DNA of 64,000 nt from Rikenellaceae bacterium (lineage in GTDB: Bacteria > Bacteroidota > Bacteroidia > Bacteroidales > Rikenellaceae). The stretch covers positions 29,038 to 93,037 of the forward strand of contig SUZB01000007.1 of NCBI GenBank assembly GCA_015060115.1, in the 5' to 3' direction. Shown in pieces: positions 49,978 to 57,231 of the stretch (position 1 is its first letter; each line of letters opens with the position of its first letter). The position numbers and the translations under genes are program-made. The notes beneath the pieces are model-generated. The model was not told the origin of the DNA. It ran no database searches and saw nothing but the letters and a program-made list of their open reading frames with translations.

Positions 49978-50733
49978 CTACTTCACCCTAATTCGCTGAT
50001 TGATAGATATTCTATCCACATTGAGCGAGGGGTTTAGCTCCTTGATTTTGCTCACCGTAGTGCCATATTTGCGGGCAATAGCTCCCACCAAGTCGCCATC
50101 CTTGACCGTGTGCCACACCTCCTTGGCCTTGGCCTCCTCCTGACGCTTCTCCTCGACAACAACGGTCTGCTCAGCAAGGCGCTCACGCTCTGCCGCCTTC
50201 ACCTCCTCAGGCATCTCGCCCTCGCGGAGGTCGGTAGCCTTATCGGCATCGCCCGGCTCGATGATAACCCTCATACCCTCCTTAACCGATGCGTGCAACG
50301 CATCGAGGTCCTCGTTGCGCATACGGATACAGCCCTCGGTAGAGCGTGTGCCGATGCACTCAGGAGCGTGTGTGCCGTGAATACCCATACCCGTATGTGG
50401 GCGGGTGTCGAGGCGGATAAACCAGTTGCCATAGTAGCCATCAATACGGCCATTGCCATCGCCAAGGTCGTGGGTCCAGTGCGTAGCACGCTGAACCTGC
50501 GTAACGATAAACTCACCCTCAGGGGTCTTCATATCGCCAGCAACACGCTTATTGCCGGGGTTCTTGCCCGTAGCGACAGGATAGGCAGCCAGAACGCTAC
50601 CATCAGAGCCATAGAGCGTAAGGGTATGCGTCTGCTTCGAGATAACGATATGGTCGGGCGTAACATCCTGAGCCACAGCCGACACAACGCCGAGCGTAGC
50701 AACGGCAACAAAAAGCGCTATAATCTTCTTCAT
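49978..50733 (-). CDS. L,D-transpeptidase (YkuD) with C-terminal LysM domain
   Basis: MGIHGTHAPECIGTRSTEGCIRMRNEDLDALH catalytic His/Cys motif; WHTVKDGDLVGAIARKYGTTVSKIKELNPSL LysM. Confidence 0.92.
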   Translation of the reverse strand: MKKIIALFVAVATLGVVSAVAQDVTPDHIVISKQTHTLTLYGSDGSVLAAYPVATGKNPGNKRVAGDMKTPEGEFIVTQVQRATHWTHDLGDGNGRIDGYYGNWFIRLDTRPHTGMGIHGTHAPECIGTRSTEGCIRMRNEDLDALHASVKEGMRVIIEPGDADKATDLREGEMPEEVKAAERERLAEQTVVVEEKRQEEAKAKEVWHTVKDGDLVGAIARKYGTTVSKIKELNPSLNVDRISINQRIRVK

Positions 50734-50734
50734 T

Positions 50735-52768
50735 CTATTTTTCGTATTTTAGTACAACGCCCGTGCGCGAGGTGTTGTATATATTTATTGTATAATACTC
50801 CGTGCCATCCTCCCTCTTATGCGTGGTGGTGAAGTGCTCGCCCGCAACATCTGCACGGTCGTGGCCACCAAAACGCTTCTCGTCAGACGAGAACAGAACG
50901 CTATACTTACCCGGCCAAGGTACAGGAAGCTCATAATCGGGGATAGAGGCTGTGGGGTGCCAGTTGAGAACAAACAAGAGGCCACTATGCGAGTAGACCA
51001 TAGTCTTGTTCTGCTCGTCCATAAGGTGGTTGTAGGGGTAGCCATCGCCCATAACGCCATACTCCTTGACCATCTTAATCATCGCCTTGTCGAACTCGGC
51101 GAGGTAGGAGTAGCGCAAGAAGCCATTTTCTGATAGCGACCACTGACGGCGCGCGTGCTTATACGACCAGCCATTGCCCTCGCGCGGGAAGTCAATCCAC
51201 TCGGGGTGGCCAAACTCGTTACCCATAAAGTTAAGGTAGGCTTCGCCACCTGTGGTGATGGTCATCAGACGAATAAGCTTATGCAGAGCCATACCTCGGT
51301 CGATAACGAGGTTCTCCGAAGCACGATCCATCGAGAAGTACATCTCCTTGTCCATAAGGCGGAAAGCGAGGGTCTTATCGCCCACCAACGCCTGATCGTG
51401 CGACTCGGCATAGGCAACGGTCTTAACCGAGGGCAGACGATTGGTCATAACCGACCATATCTCCCAGATATTCCACTCCTCGTCGCTCTTCTCCTTTAGA
51501 ATCTTAATCCAGTAGTCTGGGATTGCCATACCTAAGCGGTAGTCAAAGCCCATACCACCCTCTTCGGGCTTTACGCACGAGCCAGGCATACCGCTGACAT
51601 CCTCAGCAATGGTGATAGCATCGGGGCGAAGGTCGTGGATAAGCTTATTGGCAAGGGTCAAATATACGATAGCATCACGATTGACGCCCTCGTCGAAGAA
51701 GCGCTCACGGCAGTCGAACTCCACATAGCCGTGATGGTGATAGAGCATCGAGGTTACGCCATCGAAGCGGTAGCCATCGAAGTGGAACTCATCGAGCCAA
51801 TACTTGACATTCGACAAAAGGAAGTGCTCAACCTCGCGCTTGCCGTAGTCGAAAATCATAGAGTCCCAATACTGCTGATAGCCTGCACCGCCCTCCTTGG
51901 AGTAGTGGTGCTTCGAGCCATCAAGCTCGTTGATGCCCTCATCGAAGTTTTTGACATAGTGGGCGTGCACCAAATCCATAATAACGGCGATGCCGAGCTC
52001 GTGCGCACGGTCAATCATCGAGCGTAGCTCATCGGCCGTACCAAAACGAGAGGATGGAGCAAAGAAGCTCGACACATGGTAGCCAAACGAGCCATAATAG
52101 GGGTGTTCGGCGATAGCCATAAGCTGCACAGCATTATAGCCCGCAGCCTTGATGCGAGGCAAGACCTCATCGCGGAACTCGGTATATGTGCCTACACCCT
52201 CCTTCTCCTGCGCCATGCCCACATGCGCCTCATAGATAAGCAAATCGCCAACCTTAGGTGCGCGGAAGTCATCGTGTTTCCAGTCGAAGGGCTTCTCTAT
52301 GACAAACTGAGCTGTATAGTTCTTCGTCTCGTCGTCCTGCACCACACGCTTAGCGTAGGCGGGGATACGATCACGCCAACCATTCTCTCCGTGAATATGT
52401 AGCTTATAGAGAGAGCCTGAGGTAAGCCTTTCGCCATACATAGCATCGGGGAGAAAGATGCTCCAGACGCCATCACGACCACGGTCGAGGCGTAGCTGCG
52501 TGCGCTGCCAAGAGTTGAAGTCGCCAAAGATGTAGACATCTTTAGCCTCGGGCAACCACTCCCTAAACCACCAGCCCTGCATCGCATCATCACGCTGCCA
52601 GCCGAAGTAGCGGTAGCCATTGGCATAATCGACAAGCGAGCCCGCAGCACCCTCGATAGCCTTGAGGCGCTCACGATACATCGCAAAACGGCGGTTAATC
52701 TCCTCCTCAACAGGTTGCAACCACTCGTCGGCAGCAACCATCGCTAATCTCTCATTCGTACTTTTCAT
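50735..52768 (-). CDS. glgB: 1,4-alpha-glucan branching enzyme
   Basis: GYRYFGWQRDD, YEAHVGMAQEKEGVGTYTEFRDEVLPRIKAAGYNAVQLMAIAEHPYYGSFGYHVSSF, GYRFDGVTSMLYHHHG, EDVSGMPGSC. Confidence 0.93.
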   Translation of the reverse strand: MKSTNERLAMVAADEWLQPVEEEINRRFAMYRERLKAIEGAAGSLVDYANGYRYFGWQRDDAMQGWWFREWLPEAKDVYIFGDFNSWQRTQLRLDRGRDGVWSIFLPDAMYGERLTSGSLYKLHIHGENGWRDRIPAYAKRVVQDDETKNYTAQFVIEKPFDWKHDDFRAPKVGDLLIYEAHVGMAQEKEGVGTYTEFRDEVLPRIKAAGYNAVQLMAIAEHPYYGSFGYHVSSFFAPSSRFGTADELRSMIDRAHELGIAVIMDLVHAHYVKNFDEGINELDGSKHHYSKEGGAGYQQYWDSMIFDYGKREVEHFLLSNVKYWLDEFHFDGYRFDGVTSMLYHHHGYVEFDCRERFFDEGVNRDAIVYLTLANKLIHDLRPDAITIAEDVSGMPGSCVKPEEGGMGFDYRLGMAIPDYWIKILKEKSDEEWNIWEIWSVMTNRLPSVKTVAYAESHDQALVGDKTLAFRLMDKEMYFSMDRASENLVIDRGMALHKLIRLMTITTGGEAYLNFMGNEFGHPEWIDFPREGNGWSYKHARRQWSLSENGFLRYSYLAEFDKAMIKMVKEYGVMGDGYPYNHLMDEQNKTMVYSHSGLLFVLNWHPTASIPDYELPVPWPGKYSVLFSSDEKRFGGHDRADVAGEHFTTTHKREDGTEYYTINIYNTSRTGVVLKYEK

Positions 52769-52883
52769 ACTTTTTAGCTTGATTTTTAGCAAAGATACAA
52801 AAATTATTTGTATATTTGTCCATTGCACAATGTTATTTAACGAGCAAAACTAACTTTATTAATATTAACTAAAACTTTTTACT

Positions 52884-54419
52884 ATGTTCAAAGGACATCC
52901 TAAAGGTCTTTTAGCAGCGGCACTCAGCAATATGGGTGAGCGTTTCGGTTACTACATCATGAACGCTGTACTCGTATTGTTCCTCTGCTCGAAGTTTGGT
53001 TTGAGCGAGGAGACCAGCTCGCTGATTTACTCATTCTTCTATGCCGGTATCTACATCTTGGCGTTGGTAGGTGGTCTTATTGCCGACCGCAGCCAGAACT
53101 ACAAGGGTACTATCATGGCAGGTTTGATGGTGATGGCAACAGGTTATGTGTTGCTCTCTATTCCTATCCTTGCCACATCTAACAACATCAGCTGGCTCTT
53201 GCCTCTTACCTGCTTGGCACTCTTCATCATCGCCTTCGGTAACGGTCTGTTCAAGGGTAACTTGCAGGCTATCGTAGGTCAGATGTACGACAACCTTGAG
53301 GCCGAGGCAGCAAAAGAGGGCGAGGAGGCGTTGAAAGCCGCTAAGGACAAGCGCGACTCTGGCTTCCAGATCTTCTATGTATTTATCAATATTGGTGGCG
53401 TTATCGCTCCCTTCGTAGCTCCCTTGCTCCGCGAGTGGTGGTTGAAGGCTCACAATATGTTCTACGAGGCACAGCTTCCCGCACTCTGCCACCAGTATCA
53501 GGAGGATGGCATCGTTACCGATAACCTCGCAGCTTTGGCTGAGAAGGCGAGCGCACAGCCTGTAACCGATATGACTGCATTCTGCGGTGAGTACCTCCAG
53601 ATTTTCAACGAGGGTATCCACTACTCGTTCATCGCATCGGTAGCCGCTATGCTTATCTCACTTACAATCTTCATCGCTACACGCAAGCGCTTCCCCAACC
53701 CCGCGAAGAAGGAGCAGGTAGCATCTGTAGAGTACACCGCTGAGGAGCGTAAGGCAGCAGCTAAGGAGATTAAGCAGCGTATGTATGCCCTCTTCGCAGT
53801 GCTCGCTATCGCCATCTTCTTCTGGTTTGCATTCCACCAGAACGGCACTTCACTCTCGATGTTTGCACGCGACTTCGTGAAGTCAGACAGCGTAGCTCCT
53901 GAGGTATGGCAGGCACTCAACCCCTTCTATGTGATTATCCTTACCCCCGTTGTAATGTGGGTATTTGGCGCTCTTGGCCGTCGTGGCAAGTATATCTCTA
54001 CACCTCGTAAGATTGCTATCGGTATGGCTATTGCAGGTACTGCATATATCTTCCTCGCCGTTTACTCATACATTATGGGCTATCCTTCAGCAACTGAGGC
54101 TCGTGCCGAGGGCGTAGAGCTCTCTGGTCCTTGGGTACTCTTCGTACTCTACTTCTTCCTCACCGTTGCCGAGCTCTTCATCTCGCCCCTTGGCCTCTCG
54201 TTCGTATCGAAGGTTGCGCCCAAGCATATGCTTGGTCTCTGCCAGGGCTTGTGGCTTGGTGCTACTGCGGTAGGTAACCTCCTCCTCTGGATTGGTCCTC
54301 TTATCTACAACGCAGCACCTATCTGGATCTGCTGGACTGTGTTCCTCACAGTATGCCTTATCTCGATGGGTATTATGTTGGGTATGGTTAAGTGGCTTGA
54401 GCGCGTAACCAACGCATAA
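52884..54419 (+). CDS. POT-family proton-dependent peptide transporter (1)
   Basis: MFKGHPKGLLAAALSNMGERFGYYIMNAVL, GNGLFKGNLQAIVGQMYD, DSGFQIFYVFINIGGVIAPFVAPLL; 12-TM MFS-like. Confidence 0.92.
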   Translation: MFKGHPKGLLAAALSNMGERFGYYIMNAVLVLFLCSKFGLSEETSSLIYSFFYAGIYILALVGGLIADRSQNYKGTIMAGLMVMATGYVLLSIPILATSNNISWLLPLTCLALFIIAFGNGLFKGNLQAIVGQMYDNLEAEAAKEGEEALKAAKDKRDSGFQIFYVFINIGGVIAPFVAPLLREWWLKAHNMFYEAQLPALCHQYQEDGIVTDNLAALAEKASAQPVTDMTAFCGEYLQIFNEGIHYSFIASVAAMLISLTIFIATRKRFPNPAKKEQVASVEYTAEERKAAAKEIKQRMYALFAVLAIAIFFWFAFHQNGTSLSMFARDFVKSDSVAPEVWQALNPFYVIILTPVVMWVFGALGRRGKYISTPRKIAIGMAIAGTAYIFLAVYSYIMGYPSATEARAEGVELSGPWVLFVLYFFLTVAELFISPLGLSFVSKVAPKHMLGLCQGLWLGATAVGNLLLWIGPLIYNAAPIWICWTVFLTVCLISMGIMLGMVKWLERVTNA

Positions 54420-54545
54420 TTTCTTGTGATAAGGGGTCATCTGCGACCTCTCAATCATTGCCCTGAATGGGAAATACTTCAAGTATGTCCCATCCAGGGC
54501 AATTTCTTTATCGAGGCCACAGCTAACCCCTTCTGACAAGAAATT
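54418..54545 (+). repeat. Family A hairpin repeat, copy A5 (after POT1)
   Basis: aatttcttgtgataaggggtca...taaccccttctgacaagaaatt; apex attgccctg-a-atgggaaatac-ttcaa-gtatgtcccat-c-cagggcaat. Confidence 0.92.
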
Positions 54546-54569
54546 AAGTAGTGCTGGATGGGGAGGAGT

Positions 54570-54820
54570 CTTATTAGGGAATTTAATGAGTTTAGGGAAT
54601 GTAGAGAGCTTAGGGATAAATGTCGGTAGCGCCTCCCTAACTTCTCTAAATTCTCTATCGACTGCGCTCCAACGGAGCGCAGAGTTTTTTTAAGACCTTA
54701 GGACCTTAAGACCAAAACGAGGTCGGGTATCACAATTTTGTCCTATCGTCTTACTCGTCTTACCGTCTTATCGTCTTACTGGTCCTAATCTAACAACTAA
54801 CAACTAATAACTTAAAACTC
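54570..54820 (+). repeat. Mosaic island 6: type I array, GC hairpin, type III array, heptads
   Basis: ttattagggaatttaatgagtttaggg...; ctgcgctccaacggagcgcag; taagaccttaggaccttaagacc-aaaacgaggtcgggtatcac-...cgtcttactcgtcttaccgtcttatcgtctta; ctaacaactaacaactaataactta. Confidence 0.88.
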
Positions 54821-54966
54821 TTATCTCAAATCGTCCTCTTTGAGAACATTTTTTGCTTTATTAATATATGTTTTGTATCTTCGTGCCCGATTTGTGTTAT
54901 TTTTGTAACAATCAGAAAAAACGCAATTAACGAAAATACTTTATATTAATTAAAAACCTATTTACT

Positions 54967-56754
54967 ATGTTCAAAGGACATCCTAAAGGTCTTTATGCCT
55001 TGGCTCTCGCCAACACCGGTGAGCGCTTTGGTTACTACACGATGTTGGCAGTCTTCGCACTCTTCCTTCGTGAGAACTTCGGTCTTGAGGCGGGTGTAGC
55101 AGGTGCTATCTACTCAACCTTCCTCGGCCTCGTTTACTTTATGCCCCTCGTAGGTGGTATGATGGCTGACAAGTTCGGCTTCGGTCGTATGGTAACACTC
55201 GGTATCTCAGTGATGTTTGGTGGCTACCTCCTTTTGTCAGTGCCCCTCGGTGGCGAGACTATCGCTATGATTGCGATGATGGCAGCGTTGGTGCTTATCT
55301 CGGTAGGTACTGGTCTGTTTAAGGGTAACTTGCAGGTTATGGTTGGTAACCTCTACGACGACCCCAAGTATGCCGACAAGCGTGATTCGGGCTTCTCGCT
55401 CTTCTACATGGCTATCAATGTAGGCTCGCTCTTCGCTCCTACCACCGCCGTAGGTATCAAGCACTGGGCAGAGACATCGCTCGGCTACAGCTCTAACGAT
55501 GCTTACCACTTCTCGTTTATGGTGGCTTGCGCAGCGTTGATTCTCTCAATCCTTATCTACTACGCCTTCCGCTTCACCTTCCGTCATGTCGAGGGTGGCA
55601 AGAAGAAGGGTGAGGCTCAGGTTGTTGTAGACAACCTCACTCCTGAGCAGACCAAGCAGCGCATCGTGGCTTTGTGCCTCGTATTCGCCGTTGTTATCTT
55701 CTTCTGGATGGCATTCCACCAGAACGGTTTGACCCTCACCTACTTCGCTGACGAGTTCACCGACACCACAGCATTTGGTTTCGACACTATGTTGTTCAAT
55801 GTTTGGAATCTCGCACTTATCATCATCGCTGTATACGCCACATTCTCTATCTTCCAGAGCGAGGGCGCTAAGGCGAAGATCTTCTCAGGTGTTCTTGCAT
55901 CGGCAATCCTCGCATTCCTCGTTTACCGCGCTATGGGCATCGAGGCTACCGCCGAGATTAGCGTTGCAGCACCTATCTTCCAGCAGTTCAACCCCTTCTA
56001 TGTTGTCGCTTTGACTCCCGTGTCGATGGCTATCTTCGGCTCTTTGGCACGCAAGGGCAAGGAGCCTTCAGCACCCCGTAAGATTGCCTACGGTATGTTG
56101 GTTGCAGCTATCGGCTTTATGATTATGGCCGTAGGCTCTAACGGTTTGAACACCCCCAACGAGCAGCAGCGTGCTATCGCCGTAGATAAGGCTGAGGCCT
56201 TCGCTAAGGAGTACTACACTGTGGCAGCTACCGCTGAGGATTTCGAGACCTTGAAGTCTGATGCGGAGGTTGCAGCGACTATCAAGCCCGCAACCGACTT
56301 TATGGGCAAGCTCAACAAGAACACTCGCCCCGTATTCTTCGATGTATACAACGCAAGCGTTACCGTACTTAAGGCTAATGAGGCGGAAGATAACACCGCA
56401 GTGGCTGAGGCTGAGGCTTCGTTGGCAGCTATCAAGGCTGATACCAAGCCTGAGACTCGCACATCGCCCTACTGGTTGATCTTCACCTACCTTATTCTCA
56501 CCTTCGCAGAGCTCTTGCTCTCGCCTATGGGTATCTCATTCGTATCGAAGGTTGCACCTCCCAAGCTCAAGGGTCTTATGATGGGTGGTTGGTTCGTGGC
56601 TACTGCTATCGGTAATATGCTTGTTGCCGTAGGTGGTTTCCTCTGGGCAGGTCTCCCCTTGTGGTCGGTTTGGACTGTATTTATCGTTCTCTGCTTGCTC
56701 TCGGCGCTCTTTATGTTTATTATGATGAAGCGCTTGGAGGCAGTTACAAAGTAA
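54967..56754 (+). CDS. POT-family proton-dependent peptide transporter (2), with extra soluble insertion
   Basis: MFKGHPKGLYALALANTGERFGYYTMLAVF, GTGLFKGNLQVMVGNLYDDP; Ala/Glu-rich insertion (AVDKAEAFAKEYYTVAATAEDFETLKSDAEVAATIK...) before the last TM block. Confidence 0.92.
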   Translation: MFKGHPKGLYALALANTGERFGYYTMLAVFALFLRENFGLEAGVAGAIYSTFLGLVYFMPLVGGMMADKFGFGRMVTLGISVMFGGYLLLSVPLGGETIAMIAMMAALVLISVGTGLFKGNLQVMVGNLYDDPKYADKRDSGFSLFYMAINVGSLFAPTTAVGIKHWAETSLGYSSNDAYHFSFMVACAALILSILIYYAFRFTFRHVEGGKKKGEAQVVVDNLTPEQTKQRIVALCLVFAVVIFFWMAFHQNGLTLTYFADEFTDTTAFGFDTMLFNVWNLALIIIAVYATFSIFQSEGAKAKIFSGVLASAILAFLVYRAMGIEATAEISVAAPIFQQFNPFYVVALTPVSMAIFGSLARKGKEPSAPRKIAYGMLVAAIGFMIMAVGSNGLNTPNEQQRAIAVDKAEAFAKEYYTVAATAEDFETLKSDAEVAATIKPATDFMGKLNKNTRPVFFDVYNASVTVLKANEAEDNTAVAEAEASLAAIKADTKPETRTSPYWLIFTYLILTFAELLLSPMGISFVSKVAPPKLKGLMMGGWFVATAIGNMLVAVGGFLWAGLPLWSVWTVFIVLCLLSALFMFIMMKRLEAVTK

Positions 56755-56774
56755 CGACTACCATATCAAAAGCG

Positions 56775-56809
56775 ACACCCGTTCACCAATGGTAAGCGGG
56801 TGTTTTTTT
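56775..56809 (+). terminator. Terminator of POT2
   Basis: acacccg...cgggtgt followed by ttttttt. Confidence 0.8.
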
Positions 56810-56851
56810 ATGGACAATGATGCGAAAAGTGCTGCTTCGTGGCGCAAATAA

Positions 56852-57222
56852 TAAGGGAGATGGCTAATTCTTTTTTTAGTCATCTCCCTTAGTTTGAGAG
56901 GTTGAATAAAAAGATGTAGTTTTAGGCTTAAGTTCCTTTTCACCGCTCACGCTCGGCATAGTCTGCAAGCAGCCTCTGCCCTCGCTTAATCGCGGCGCTG
57001 CGAAGCCCGAAAAACCGCAGTTTACTGAAGCGTAAATGAGGATTTTGAGGGCGAGCAAATTTGTTGTTAGAAGGCATTAGATGCTTTCGCTCGGCGAATT
57101 TCATAGCGATGGGCTGTACTTTTGGCGTACTGCCCATTGCTATTGATAATTCGTTAGAGGAAGGAGATGATGCCTTATCACAACAAAGAACGACAAAATA
57201 CACTTTTTATTCAGCCTCTTTT
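56852..57222 (-). repeat. Family B structured repeat, copy B2, expanded by two internal segments
   Basis: aagggagatggctaa...ttagtcatctccctt; gagaggttgaataaaaagatgtagttttaggctt-[70 nt]-gcgaagcccgaaaaaccgcagtttactgaagcgtaaatgaggattttgagggcgagc-[~132 nt]-aacgacaaaatacactttttattcagcctctttt. Confidence 0.85.
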
Positions 57223-57231
57223 GACTCTTAA

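Noticed and set aside
49791-50037. Overlapping ORFs encoding REFREVREFREFR / SLNSLTSLNSLS
   Set aside because: Tripeptide periodicity is a by-product of the 9-nt array; no evidence of translation.
2441-54820. CRISPR interpretation of the periodic arrays
   Set aside because: Units are 7-9 nt with no spacers, arms are inverted copies of each other, and no cas genes are present.
56876-57203. Minus-strand ORFs across family B copy B2
   Set aside because: The same nucleotide core occurs in B1 and B3 with compensatory changes that preserve helices, not protein; frame is broken between copies.
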